This document shows, one piece after another, positions 24,968-34,548 of a stretch of DNA of 64,000 bases. The notes under the pieces are model-generated. The model ran no database searches, was not told where the DNA came from, and saw only the letters and a program-made list of their open reading frames with translations. The stretch comes from Vibrio tapetis subsp. quintayensis (GTDB taxonomy: Bacteria > Pseudomonadota > Gammaproteobacteria > Enterobacterales > Vibrionaceae): positions 62,001-126,000 of the forward strand of contig NZ_JAUFQV010000032.1 of assembly GCF_030409945.1 (NCBI RefSeq), in the 5' to 3' direction. Numbering within the stretch: the stretch's first letter is position 1; each line of letters begins with the position of its first letter. The translations under genes were made by a program, and so were the position numbers.

Positions 24968-26224
24968 TTAAGAGGCTTTATCGACCGCCTTTGCTTCTTG
25001 GTTCACTTCTTGCTCTATTTCATTCTTTACTTCAGGCTCTTCACTGCCCTCGGTAAAGATATCAGCAACTGCGCTTCGTTCAAGCTCACCTTTGAGGTTG
25101 CCGTCTTCATCGACTACTGGAAGTGAATAATCTGAAGACATGGTTTCAGGAATGATCTCTTCAATAACAGCATCAGGTAATACAGCCGGTACTTCTTCAT
25201 AGATATCATCACTGAAATCGTGAACGGTGACATCTTCAACCGCATCTTGCAGGCTTTCTTGAGTCACTAAGCCTTGGTAACCTTCGTCGGTAACATGATA
25301 ACCGTAGTCATGCTTCGATTTCTTCATCTCGGCAAGTGCACCTTCGATAGTTTCGGCAGTAATACGCAACGCAGGTGGCTTCATCACCGTTTCTACTGTT
25401 AGTGCTCTAGCTCGGTTTACGTCTTTTACAAACGCTTCTACATAATCATCGGCTGGGTTAAGCAAAATTTCATGCGGCGTGCCTTGTTGAACAAGAAGCC
25501 CATCTTTTAGTATGGCAATTCGGTCGCCAATACGAAGCGCTTCATCAAGATCGTGAGTAATGAATACAATGGTCTTGTGCAGTTTTTCTTGCAGTTCAAT
25601 AAGCTGATCTTGCATCTCACTACGGATCAGTGGATCAAGAGCAGAAAACGCTTCATCCATCAGTAGAATTTCCGCATCAGTACATAATGCACGGCTTAAC
25701 CCTACACGTTGTTGCTGACCGCCAGAAAGCTGTGCTGGATATTGAGAGCCATAGCCATTGAGCCCTACCGTTTCAAGCCACTCATTCGCTTTTGCCAGTC
25801 TTTCGTCTTTTGGCATACCCTTAATTTCAAGGCCATAAGCGACGTTTTCGATCACAGTACGGTGTGGCATCAAGCCAAAGCGTTGGAATACCATCGACAT
25901 TTTATTACGTCTAAACTCTTCCAGCTCCTTCGTATTCAGGCTCATCACATCAATGCCCTCAACCATGATTTTCCCCTCTGTCGGGTCAATCAAACGGTTA
26001 AAGTGACGGATAAGTGTCGACTTACCAGAGCCAGACAGCCCCATGATTACGAAAATTTCACCTTTCTCTATCGACAGGTTAATGTCTTTAAGACCGACGG
26101 TATGATCGGTTTCCGCTAGAATTTGGTCTTTAGTTTCACCCGCTTTAACGCGCTTCATCACTTCTTTAGGTTTGCGGCCAAAAACTTTATACAGACCACT
26201 AATTTCAATCAACGGCTTAGTCAT
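24968..26224 (-). CDS. proV: Glycine betaine/choline ABC transporter ATPase (ProV-like)
   Basis: A 418-residue ATPase for osmoprotectant uptake. Walker A GLSGSGKST, ABC signature LSGGQQQRVG and Walker B ILLMDEAFSALDP are intact. A CBS-type regulatory region follows (VETVMKPPALRITAETIEGA onwards), which in this family senses ionic strength. The last 50 residues are acidic. The start codon overlaps the end of proW by 8 bases. Gene order X-W-V on one strand differs from E. coli proVWX. Confidence 0.93.
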   Translation of the reverse strand: MTKPLIEISGLYKVFGRKPKEVMKRVKAGETKDQILAETDHTVGLKDINLSIEKGEIFVIMGLSGSGKSTLIRHFNRLIDPTEGKIMVEGIDVMSLNTKELEEFRRNKMSMVFQRFGLMPHRTVIENVAYGLEIKGMPKDERLAKANEWLETVGLNGYGSQYPAQLSGGQQQRVGLSRALCTDAEILLMDEAFSALDPLIRSEMQDQLIELQEKLHKTIVFITHDLDEALRIGDRIAILKDGLLVQQGTPHEILLNPADDYVEAFVKDVNRARALTVETVMKPPALRITAETIEGALAEMKKSKHDYGYHVTDEGYQGLVTQESLQDAVEDVTVHDFSDDIYEEVPAVLPDAVIEEIIPETMSSDYSLPVVDEDGNLKGELERSAVADIFTEGSEEPEVKNEIEQEVNQEAKAVDKAS

Positions 26225-27116
26225 GTTTGAAATCTCCTAGATGAGCATTGGTACGTTTTGCGTAAGCTTGTGATGCTCGGTCGAACAATATAGCCAGCGC
26301 GACAATGGCAAAGCCATTCATCAGCCCTAGGGTGAAATATTGATTGGTAATAGATTTAAGTACCGGTTGGCCCAATCCTTTAACACCGATCATTGACGCT
26401 ATAACAACCATAGAAAGCGCCATCATGATGGTTTGGTTGATACCTGCCATGATCGTTGGCATAGCCAATGGTAACTGCACGCCCCATAAGCGTTGGCCTT
26501 TATTGGCACCAAAAGCGGTGGCCGCTTCGAGTACTTCTTTATCAACTAAACGAATACCTAAGTTGGTCAAACGAATAACAGGTGGAATGGCGTAAATAAC
26601 AACCGCAATCAATCCTGGAATTTTACCGATACCAAGCAGCATAACAACCGGGATAAGGTAAACGAACGCAGGCATGGTTTGCATGATATCAAGCATAGGC
26701 GTGACAATGGACTGCACCCGATTAGAGCGGGCCATCGCGATGCCAATTGGGATTCCGAGCACAATGGAAACCATGGTACACACAGTAATAATACTTAAGG
26801 TTCGCATGGTATCTTCCCACATACCAAAGTATCCGATCATCAATAATGAACCGACACAACCCAGTGCAAGCTTCCAAGAACGACTTGCTAAATACACAAG
26901 CACCGTACAGATGATGAGTACAATGAACCAAGGGGTAGAGATGAGTAGTTTTTCAAACCAAACGAGGAAGGAAAGAAGAGGGTCAAAGAAAGACTCGATC
27001 ATTTCACCATATTCACGGGAAAACTCTCGATACCCTCCATCTAACGCTTTTTTTATTGCCCTTAAATCTGCGCGTTCCATTTCTGGAAAGCTCGTTAACC
27101 AATTACTGTCAGCCAT
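26217..27116 (-). CDS. proW: Glycine betaine/choline ABC transporter permease (ProW-like)
   Basis: About 299 residues. A hydrophilic N-terminal arm of about 50 residues precedes six or more hydrophobic segments. The permease EAA loop is EAATAFGANKGQRLWGVQLP. ATG 27116 (MADSNW) with AAGGGA upstream is preferred over 27137. It is coupled to proV by an 8-base overlap and separated from proX by a hairpin. Confidence 0.92.
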   Translation of the reverse strand: MADSNWLTSFPEMERADLRAIKKALDGGYREFSREYGEMIESFFDPLLSFLVWFEKLLISTPWFIVLIICTVLVYLASRSWKLALGCVGSLLMIGYFGMWEDTMRTLSIITVCTMVSIVLGIPIGIAMARSNRVQSIVTPMLDIMQTMPAFVYLIPVVMLLGIGKIPGLIAVVIYAIPPVIRLTNLGIRLVDKEVLEAATAFGANKGQRLWGVQLPLAMPTIMAGINQTIMMALSMVVIASMIGVKGLGQPVLKSITNQYFTLGLMNGFAIVALAILFDRASQAYAKRTNAHLGDFKHD

Positions 27117-27166
27117 TTTTATATCCCTTTGTAGCAAGCCATGCTTAAAACTTGATACCTAAATTA

Positions 27167-27187
27167 AACGCCACATTCCGTGGCGTT
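27167..27187 (-). promoter_or_regulatory. Intercistronic hairpin proX-proW
   Basis: AACGCCAC-GGAAT-GTGGCGTT on the minus strand forms a perfect 8-bp stem without a strong T-run. As between pstS and pstC, it probably lowers transporter expression relative to the binding protein. Confidence 0.5.
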
Positions 27188-27227
27188 ACTGCAATTATGA
27201 ATAGACTGTGCTATCTAATGGTATCGA

Positions 27228-28217
27228 CTAAAGAGCCGCATCAACTTTCATTGCCACTTCTTTTGATACCCACGGGTGCCAAATTTCAGGGAACTCAGTT
27301 AAGAAATATTGCATCGCTTCTTCGCCATCAGCTTGGTTATCTTCCATCCATGCTAATAGTTCGTTCATTTTCGCGTTAGTAAAACCACGCTTAGTGAAGT
27401 ACTCGTATGCTTCTGGTGCACGTACAGCAAATTTCTCAGTCGTAATAGTATGAACTGGTGATGGTGGGTACATGGTCGCTTTTGGCGAGTCACAATCTTC
27501 TTTACTGGTACAATTCAGGAATTCTTCGGTATCAACACCGCTACCAAAATCAACTTTAACCATCTTGTATTTACCCAATACAGCGGTAGGAGCCCAGTAG
27601 TAGCCAAACCATGCTTCTTCACGGCCATAAGCTTTAGCGATTGAACCAGATAGACCTGCACTTGAACCTGGGTCAACAATACTGAAACCAGCACTTTCTA
27701 GTTCAAGCGCTTTGTACAGGTTACCGGCACTGATTTGACAGTTCCAACCAGCTGGACAGCTGTAGAATGCAGAGGTATCTGGATCTTCTGGGTGTTTAAA
27801 CAATTTAGCGTGTTTACGTACGCCTTCAATCGTTGCGATTTCAGGGTATTTTTCAACTAGGTAACCAGGAACCCAGAAACCTTCTTCACCGCCATTAACA
27901 AGTGACTTACCTGCATAGCGAAGACGTTTTTCACTTACACCTTTATCAAGTGCATCTTTCAGAGCGTTACTCCAAAGCTCAGGCGCAACATCCGGTTGGC
28001 CTTTTTCGATCATTGAAGTACCGGTTGGCATCGTATCGCCAGGAATCAGTTCAGCGTCACATCCGTAACCGTGAGTCAGAATAAATTGGTCGACATTTGC
28101 GATAAGACTAGCAGAACTCCAGTTCATATCTGCGATAGTAACGTCACCACATTCACTTGCGTTTGCTTGCGTGGCCGTTGCCATTAACAAAATGATCGAA
28201 CCTAATTTAAATTTCAT
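27228..28217 (-). CDS. proX: Glycine betaine/choline-binding protein (ProX-like)
   Basis: A 329-residue periplasmic protein of the OpuAC type. Residues 1-20 form a signal peptide ending ANA-SE. Conserved stretches include DVTIADMNWSSASLIANV near the mature N-terminus and EAWFGYYWAPTAVLGKY, which carries ligand-facing aromatic residues. Four Cys in pairs (CPAGWNC; CTSKEDC) may form disulfides. It is first in the operon with proW and proV, and an osmotically induced promoter is expected. No bet genes are in the window. Confidence 0.92.
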   Translation of the reverse strand: MKFKLGSIILLMATATQANASECGDVTIADMNWSSASLIANVDQFILTHGYGCDAELIPGDTMPTGTSMIEKGQPDVAPELWSNALKDALDKGVSEKRLRYAGKSLVNGGEEGFWVPGYLVEKYPEIATIEGVRKHAKLFKHPEDPDTSAFYSCPAGWNCQISAGNLYKALELESAGFSIVDPGSSAGLSGSIAKAYGREEAWFGYYWAPTAVLGKYKMVKVDFGSGVDTEEFLNCTSKEDCDSPKATMYPPSPVHTITTEKFAVRAPEAYEYFTKRGFTNAKMNELLAWMEDNQADGEEAMQYFLTEFPEIWHPWVSKEVAMKVDAAL

Positions 28218-28492
28218 GTTGAGCTTCCTTTCTCCAAAATGTCCTTATAGATTAGCCGAACAATTAGTTAATGTTCAAATCATTTATCAAAAAAAAACAG
28301 ATTACCACCAGCCCATAACCTCTAACAATCAGAAAATAACGAGATAAAAAACCCATATTAGTTCAATAATACAGCGATCATTGCTATTTTCGTCAGATAT
28401 ACGGCTTTTATCGCTATCTAATAAATGATTAGTACTCTATGCATTTTTTCGACTAAATTTGAATAACGTTGAAAGTCGGCTGAAAAACAACC

Positions 28493-28537
28493 AAAAAAAA
28501 AGAACCTAATTGGCAGATTATCTGCCAATTAGGTTCT
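28493..28537 (-). terminator. Long perfect-stem terminator
   Basis: AGAACCTAATTGGCAGA and its exact mirror form a 17-bp perfect stem with a 3-base loop (28501-28537), preceded on plus by nine A residues. On the minus strand this ends the CDF transporter gene at 28584. The interval 28218-28490 should hold the proX promoter; I see no gene in it. Confidence 0.85.
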
Positions 28538-28583
28538 CTTTTATAACGTCATATTTGTAGTTTTGACCTACAACAATAGTCAA

Positions 28584-29510
28584 CTATACGAGTACTAACT
28601 CGACATCAACAAACGTAAATTCACCGGACAATTCGGTCATTAATGTGTGCTTTAATCCCATCACGGATTCGCTGTCTTTGTCCTTTAATTTATCCAAAGA
28701 TAGGCTAACAATTACCAAATAACTGCTGCCTGTTTTGCCAATATTGAGTGTCTCAGAGCTAAGATCTAGCTGTTTCAGCTTCATGTTAACTCTGTCTTCA
28801 ATGGATTTATGCTTCACCGAGTCTTGTAGCTTACCACCAGCAAGCTCAATAAATGCTTCTTTGATAATTCCAATGGGTTGACCGATCATACAAATGGCGA
28901 GTAGCAATACCAATAACGCATCACCAATATAAAGTAAGAAATCAAGAGATGATCCAGCTTCTACGTAGCCAATGAGCACCAACACAGCCCCCGTAGAAGC
29001 GGATAGCATCCCATCTATCATTGAGGCTTTTTGATCAACTTTGAGCATAGAACTACTCATATTAATCCGCTTATTCTGAACGTGATAAAACGCAGAAAGC
29101 CCCAAACATATAGTAACCATCGCAACGGCGTAGTAGGCAATAGGTCCGGTTTTAATTAGGTTAATCGACTGGCCTTCTAGATATTGGAACACTTTACTGC
29201 CATTAGACGTAAGCGCAGATATGATCACTCCCAGAAGAAGTAACCCCTTCATTAATGAATACAAGGCTTCCGTCACATAGAGTCCGAAAGGAAATTTTTC
29301 AGATCGAATGGTTTTGATTGCCGATATTTTAAGAGCAACGATTGAAGATAAAAACAGAATAAACGACATATTACCGTCAAGCAGTAGTGCTTGAGAGCCC
29401 GACAAGTAAAACGTCGCCCAGCCGCTAAGGGCCATGATGAAATTAGCTACAATACCAACGGATATGGATTGACGCTCGATGGATGCGATTTTGTCTTTCA
29501 TAGATCTCAT
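28584..29510 (-). CDS. Cation-diffusion-facilitator-like transporter
   Basis: A 308-residue inner-membrane protein of CDF layout: about six hydrophobic segments, acidic positions in the second (LLLDGNMSF) and fifth (DQKASMIDGMLSAS), and a cytoplasmic C-terminal domain of about 90 residues. The usual HxxxD zinc-site pattern is not clear, so the ion specificity is uncertain. ATG at 29510 or 29501 is possible. It ends at the long terminator at 28493 and is monocistronic. Confidence 0.75.
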   Translation of the reverse strand: MRSMKDKIASIERQSISVGIVANFIMALSGWATFYLSGSQALLLDGNMSFILFLSSIVALKISAIKTIRSEKFPFGLYVTEALYSLMKGLLLLGVIISALTSNGSKVFQYLEGQSINLIKTGPIAYYAVAMVTICLGLSAFYHVQNKRINMSSSMLKVDQKASMIDGMLSASTGAVLVLIGYVEAGSSLDFLLYIGDALLVLLLAICMIGQPIGIIKEAFIELAGGKLQDSVKHKSIEDRVNMKLKQLDLSSETLNIGKTGSSYLVIVSLSLDKLKDKDSESVMGLKHTLMTELSGEFTFVDVELVLV

Positions 29511-29754
29511 GCCGAATTTAAGTGATAGCTTACAACAATTAAGCTACATCTCGAATGAGCATGACAGCATCGGAATATGAGTGCAAGAATTCAAGAACTT
29601 AGTGCTCAAGATTTAGGTCGGAGACAGAGAATGAAACAGAACGGGAATATAGCGAGAAGAGTGCAAACTAAAAAGAGAATAAAGATACTTGAACAAGTGC
29701 GAAGTTCGCTAGCATAAGTGCCGTGAACTTCGCAGCTAAAACCTAACGATAGGT

Positions 29755-30111
29755 TTAGAATTTTTTAGGAGCGTAGCCCGTCATTTCTTTGATACCAAGC
29801 TGCTTACCCAATTTAGTAATAGGGTGAACAATAACAAGACCGCGTACTGATTTTTTCAGAGCGCCTTGATCTGCTTGTTCTTGCTTAGTCAAAGCACGGT
29901 TGAATGCAAGTTCTTGCACAGACTTACGCTGATCGTTCACTTCATTTCCTAGGCGGTGTTTAAAGTGTGCGATTTTCTTACTCAATGAAGCGATTTCATC
30001 AGTAAATTTAGACACTAAAGCGGAATCACCACGCGACTTAGCAGAATCCAATTTATAACGACATTTGTCTAGACGATTGTTAAGTTGCTGAAGTTCTTGT
30101 TTTGCGCTCAT
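29755..30111 (-). CDS. yibL: YibL family ribosome-associated protein
   Basis: A 118-residue basic protein. The C-terminal half matches E. coli YibL closely in layout and sequence (FNRALTKQEQADQGALKKSV, RGLVIVHPITKLGKQLGI, KEMTG). The N-terminal half is a coiled coil with poor conservation. E. coli YibL is reported to associate with ribosomes; its role is unclear. A hairpin AAACCTA-TCGT-TAGGTTT overlaps the stop codon, and a second stem (GCGAAGTTC, 29699-29733) lies just beyond, possibly the terminator. Confidence 0.9.
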   Translation of the reverse strand: MSAKQELQQLNNRLDKCRYKLDSAKSRGDSALVSKFTDEIASLSKKIAHFKHRLGNEVNDQRKSVQELAFNRALTKQEQADQGALKKSVRGLVIVHPITKLGKQLGIKEMTGYAPKKF

Positions 30112-30290
30112 AGTGACACCTTTATCTGTTGGGCGGCGAGTATATCAGTAATCACGATCTAGACAAGCCTCTGGGTAGTACAACGGCTAAAAAACTTGCG
30201 TTTTTAATGACAATTTTGCAAGCAGTAGATGAGTTTCCTGTGAGCAGTCACGCTAAGATAATAAGTTAACCAACTACGAGGTCTACAAGC

Positions 30291-31190
30291 ATGTTAATCG
30301 GATTCGATATCGGTGGTACAAAAATTGAAGTGTGCCTATTAGATGAGCAAGGCGTTGAGGTATTTAAACACCGAGTTGCGACACCTGATAACTACCTAGA
30401 ATTAGTCACTACCGTTGCGGGATTGGTTCAATTAGCCACCGAGAAAGCAGGAGAAGCTTGTCAGGTTGGTATTGGCCTACCGGGCGCCATTTGTCCTCAG
30501 ACTGGTTTAATGAAAAACGCCAATTGCACCTTTTTAAATGGCAAAGATTTACTTGCTGACCTCACGAATGAACTTGGTCAACCTGTATCTATCGCCAACG
30601 ATGCTAACTGCTTTGCTCTATCTGAAGCGGTAGACGGTTCAGGCGCGGGATCTTCTGTTGTATTTGGTGCCATTCTTGGTACCGGCTGTGGTGGTGGCAT
30701 AGTGGTCAATCAACAGATTATCGGCGGGCCGAACGCACTAGCAGGAGAATGGGGACACAATCCTTTACCAAGCCATGATGAGGTTAAAGATGGTAAAGAT
30801 CGCGACTGCTATTGTGGCCGAAAAAATTGCGTTGAACGTTTTATCTCTGGCAGTGGGTTCGCACTAAGCCATAAAATGATGTTTGGCACCGAGATGTCCC
30901 CTGCGACGATCATTGAACGTTATCAAGCAGGTGATAATGACGCCGCTCTGTTATACCGACAATTACTCGATCAAATGGGGCGCAGCTTTGCAGCTATCAT
31001 CAACATATTGGATCCCGATGTTATTGTGCTGGGTGGCGGGCTGTCTAATGTGGATTCTCTATATCAAGATCTACCGGCTGCAACTGCACCTTATGTCTTT
31101 TCACCGAGCCCAACTCTCAACTTTAAAAAAGCCAAATATGGCGACAGCAGCGGCATACGGGGCGCCGCATGGTTAGGTAAAAATCAATAA
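30291..31190 (+). CDS. mak: ROK-family fructokinase (Mak type)
   Basis: A 299-residue sugar kinase phosphorylating fructose or a related hexose with ATP. The ROK features are the N-terminal phosphate loop FDIGGTKIEV, the catalytic region IANDANCFALSEA, GTGCGGGI, and the zinc site EWGHNPLP with CYCGRKNCVE. The ending NILDPDVIVLGGGLSNVD and GDSSGIRGAAWLG resembles E. coli Mak (YajF) more than NagK. It is divergent from yibL and monocistronic, with a weak hairpin (31228-31248, CAGAGGCA stem) after it. Confidence 0.88.
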   Translation: MLIGFDIGGTKIEVCLLDEQGVEVFKHRVATPDNYLELVTTVAGLVQLATEKAGEACQVGIGLPGAICPQTGLMKNANCTFLNGKDLLADLTNELGQPVSIANDANCFALSEAVDGSGAGSSVVFGAILGTGCGGGIVVNQQIIGGPNALAGEWGHNPLPSHDEVKDGKDRDCYCGRKNCVERFISGSGFALSHKMMFGTEMSPATIIERYQAGDNDAALLYRQLLDQMGRSFAAIINILDPDVIVLGGGLSNVDSLYQDLPAATAPYVFSPSPTLNFKKAKYGDSSGIRGAAWLGKNQ

Positions 31191-31323
31191 CCACAGCACC
31201 CAGACTAAACAGACAACGTTTCACTTCCAGAGGCAAGCCCTGCCTCTGCTTAGTTTAACCCCACTCAAACTTGGGAAGTGTTCTCGCATAATTTACGTTA
31301 TGCTTAAGCAATAAACACGCTGC

Positions 31324-32322
31324 TTGGAATCAACTTTGACCACTTCCTCAATTCGAATTGCGACTTTTAACCTACTCAACTACATTGCCCCACCCGATGC
31401 TTATTACGATTTCATCAACATCTACACTGAACAAGAATGGCAAGGCAAAGAGCAATGGACGGAAAAAGCACTCATCGAAGTGGATGCCGATGTTGTTGCA
31501 TTTCAAGAAGTGTTTAGCCCTAAAGATTTACAAGCCTTGTGTTTACGGGCTGGCTATCGTTTTTTCAGTGTTTGCGATTTACCCCAAAGAGAGAGTGATT
31601 ACGTCTATTCAAAGCCAGTGGTAGCTTTAGCTTCTAAATGGCCAATCTCTAACGCTAAATCCGTGTCGAGCAGAAACGTAACCAAAATGCCAAAAAATTT
31701 TCAATTTTCGCGTAAGCCATTACACGTCCAAGTTCACTTGCCAAAATACGGGTTAACCGATTTTTATGTAGTGCACCTCAAATCACAACGCTCAACCGAC
31801 ACAACAGACGACGAACATTACACTCAACAAAACAGGCACGTCTATGGGCAATGGCTCTCTAGCTTCCAACGTCACGAAGAAGCCGACGCACTGAAGTACA
31901 TCATGAGAGCCAATAAGAAGACATCAGGCCGACCGGCAATCGTGCTCGGGGATTTTAATCAAAGGCTTAATAGTGATTCACTGCAGAATTTAGTGGACCC
32001 AACATCAGCAGATGCGGGTCTTCTGACACAAAAAAGTGCGTTATTTTTGACGGATAGCTGGGACATCTACACTCGCGGTATCAAAGAAGACACAAGCGAC
32101 GTTACCTCCGATATACAGCACCAATGTCAGCCAATTAAGCGCCCAGCGAGCCACTATTGGGGAGAAACCGGTTCAGTACTTGACTATATATTACTGTCTC
32201 AAGAGTTTACGCTCGTAACCCAACATCAAACCATCGATAGGCACTTAGTTGAAGCTATTTTCTCAAGAGACCGATACGCGACAGATCACGGTATTGTCGT
32301 GATCAACCTTCAACACCGCTAA
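31324..32322 (+). CDS. Endonuclease/exonuclease/phosphatase-family protein
   Basis: A 332-residue EEP-fold hydrolase. The conserved blocks are present in order: IRIATFNLLNY (Asn), VVAFQEVF (metal-binding Glu), VVHLKSQR, AIVLGDFNQRLNSD (Asp/Asn) and the terminal YATDHGIVV with the catalytic His. Substrates of the fold range from DNA to phospholipids and nucleotides, so the specific function is open. No signal peptide is seen. Start codons TTG 31324 and TTG 31336 are both possible; neither has a strong ribosome site. Confidence 0.85.
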   Translation: MESTLTTSSIRIATFNLLNYIAPPDAYYDFINIYTEQEWQGKEQWTEKALIEVDADVVAFQEVFSPKDLQALCLRAGYRFFSVCDLPQRESDYVYSKPVVALASKWPISNAKSVSSRNVTKMPKNFQFSRKPLHVQVHLPKYGLTDFYVVHLKSQRSTDTTDDEHYTQQNRHVYGQWLSSFQRHEEADALKYIMRANKKTSGRPAIVLGDFNQRLNSDSLQNLVDPTSADAGLLTQKSALFLTDSWDIYTRGIKEDTSDVTSDIQHQCQPIKRPASHYWGETGSVLDYILLSQEFTLVTQHQTIDRHLVEAIFSRDRYATDHGIVVINLQHR

Positions 32323-32403
32323 ATAAGAACGCGTAGCCCAGTAATTCAACGGTTTACTGGAAGAAATGTGGATGTCGACACTAGATTCATAAAGCATCGT
32401 TCT

Positions 32404-33375
32404 CTAGCGTCTAACGTCCGATAAGCGCGTTAACGCCGCCGCTGTTAAGCTTTCAGAATAATCACAAATCTTCCAGTGGTCTGGAGCCCACCCTTTCAGA
32501 AATCGAACAAAATCTGCCCAAGCCAAGTTATAGAGGCCACGCCATTGAGCTCCGATGGCGTCTGCATCCAAATGAGGCTGGTAATGTTGCACCGCTTCTT
32601 CGAGCGCTTCGAAATACCATGCCAGTATAGATTGTTCCAAATCTTCGGCCTGCTCTAGCGGCACACAGCTGCTAATAAACAACATGACATCTTTGATGCC
32701 ACAGCCCTTACCGACATATTGGAAATCGACAGCACCCACTCGGTCATTTTCTGGCGAAAAACAGAAATTCGCGAGTTTAGCATCACCATGAATGAGAGTT
32801 TGATAGCTTGCTTTATTAAGTTCCTGATCAATATCGCCCGCTTTAAGCTTTAAATCACCTGAAGCCATCACTTGATACTCTTCTTGCCGTGTCTCTAAGT
32901 GCCAATAAGAACCAATAGGCCAAAGCCCGTCGGCTGAACTGTTTATGTGCTTTGCGTGAAAATTTGCCAGCCAAGTGAGTACTAACTTCCAATGTCGCCA
33001 ATCCGATTCTGTGACAACTTCGGTTAACCCGATGGCCGCCAGATCCGTCATCACTAAATCAATCTTGCCTGCATAATGTTCGGTCACTAACCCAACGGGG
33101 GATAAGCAGCGAAAATCGAGCTGATTCGAATAGTCACGATACCAAGCAACTTCCACACCAAAGGATGTGAGCTTTCTTTGCTTAGACACTGACGTATTCC
33201 AGCCTCTAGGATGTTTAGTCTTCTCAGGCAAACGAATGCGTTTATTTATGACACTGCTGTGGGTTCCATTATTTAACCATTGCCTCACAACTGTACCGTA
33301 ATCACCCCAAACACGTTGAATGATTTCCTCTTTTTCCACTTTACCCTTAAGCGCTTTGAGGTCATAATCGTTCAT
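32404..33375 (-). CDS. APH-family phosphotransferase
   Basis: A 323-residue kinase-fold protein of the aminoglycoside/choline phosphotransferase superfamily. The catalytic loop LIHGDAKLANFCF (Asp and Asn) and the metal-binding DFQYVGKG are intact. Chromosomal members of this type usually have unknown small-molecule substrates, and drug resistance should not be inferred. It converges with the EEP gene and lies divergent from the PilZ pair. Confidence 0.85.
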   Translation of the reverse strand: MNDYDLKALKGKVEKEEIIQRVWGDYGTVVRQWLNNGTHSSVINKRIRLPEKTKHPRGWNTSVSKQRKLTSFGVEVAWYRDYSNQLDFRCLSPVGLVTEHYAGKIDLVMTDLAAIGLTEVVTESDWRHWKLVLTWLANFHAKHINSSADGLWPIGSYWHLETRQEEYQVMASGDLKLKAGDIDQELNKASYQTLIHGDAKLANFCFSPENDRVGAVDFQYVGKGCGIKDVMLFISSCVPLEQAEDLEQSILAWYFEALEEAVQHYQPHLDADAIGAQWRGLYNLAWADFVRFLKGWAPDHWKICDYSESLTAAALTRLSDVRR

Positions 33376-33563
33376 TCGCCACCCAATTACCTTTTCTCTA
33401 TTTCAGTTACATTGCTCGTTTAATCCCAGCAGAGCTATCGTCATTTTCTATTAGCTTATTTGACATGAAATATACTAACGGCTGATAGCACAGCAGTATT
33501 GGCCACTTTATCAAGATAATGGGACTTTCGAAACGGCGGCGAACCGCATAATAAGGCACTAAC

Positions 33564-34298
33564 ATGAACGACATCGTCACTCCAGCTCGCTCCACCACAA
33601 AAAAAGCATCCGTTTCTGCCACACATGAAATAAAAACCAGTGAAGCCATAAACTTGATGTCGAATACCTGCTCCGCCAATATTTCCATTACGCTTCCAGT
33701 GGGTGGCCAGCTATCCACAAAATGCAAGACGGTTGGTTTTCACTCTGGTCGTTTATTACTTGTAGAAGTGCCCGAATTAAAAAAAATGGAAATGACGGAG
33801 TTCATGCGTGAGGGTTTTTGGGCAAAAATGAAAGTATTTACAGGCAGAGGTAATGGCTCTGTTCTGAGTTTTCGTTGCCAAATCGCCCATGTAATTACTT
33901 CGCCACTGCCTTTAATCGCGTTGTCTGTCCCCACCTCCATGCAACAACAGCAGATCCGACGCTCACCCCGTTTTGAGGTCGATCTTCCGTGCTCGATCCA
34001 AAGAGATAAGTTAAATATAGAGGCAAAATTAAGAGACATATCTAAGCAAGGTTGCTTGGTTGAAACTTCATTACTTTCCAAAATGCAGCCAATAGGAAAT
34101 AAGTTTCACATTTCTTTTCCTCGCTTATCCCATCACTTCAGTGGTATGGATGATTTATATTGCACAATAAGAGGGGCCGAACGCGGCTTTTCCGGAATAC
34201 AGTATGGTGTTGAATTTGATAGCAAAAGCCAAGAAAATGCGAAGATCATTCTCTCATTGTTAACATTCGATGGTAACAAACTTACTATCGCTCAATGA
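33564..34298 (+). CDS. PilZ-domain c-di-GMP receptor, first of two
   Basis: A 244-residue protein. An N-terminal YcgR-like beta domain (about 30-125) is followed by a PilZ domain. The RxxxR motif RRSPRFEV (about 132-139) and DISKQG (about 158-163) fit cyclic-di-GMP binding. The layout matches V. cholerae VCA0042 (PlzD), a two-domain PilZ protein of similar length, as I recall it. ATG 33564 has AAGG upstream. A paralogue follows 250 bases downstream. It probably converts c-di-GMP levels into an effect on motility or surface behaviour. Confidence 0.9.
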   Translation: MNDIVTPARSTTKKASVSATHEIKTSEAINLMSNTCSANISITLPVGGQLSTKCKTVGFHSGRLLLVEVPELKKMEMTEFMREGFWAKMKVFTGRGNGSVLSFRCQIAHVITSPLPLIALSVPTSMQQQQIRRSPRFEVDLPCSIQRDKLNIEAKLRDISKQGCLVETSLLSKMQPIGNKFHISFPRLSHHFSGMDDLYCTIRGAERGFSGIQYGVEFDSKSQENAKIILSLLTFDGNKLTIAQ

Positions 34299-34548
34299 CA
34301 GTGCCTCTTTTATTAGTATAATTCACAGCTATACTGTTCTTTATCTAAGCCATATCACCTAAATATGAGTAATCGCCCATATTGCTCGGCTATAGAGATA
34401 AATACATAACTATAAAATCACGTAACGCAGAGTACACCTCCAGACAAAGCGCTTGAATCAGTAAAAGGCTCCACACAATAAAGTAATAAAACACGGGTAC
34501 GAATAGACGCTTTGACAGTACGTTACGAATGATGATTCTGAGGTAAAA

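Noticed and set aside
32404..33375. Aminoglycoside resistance gene
   Set aside because: APH-fold only; chromosomal setting and general divergence give no support for resistance.
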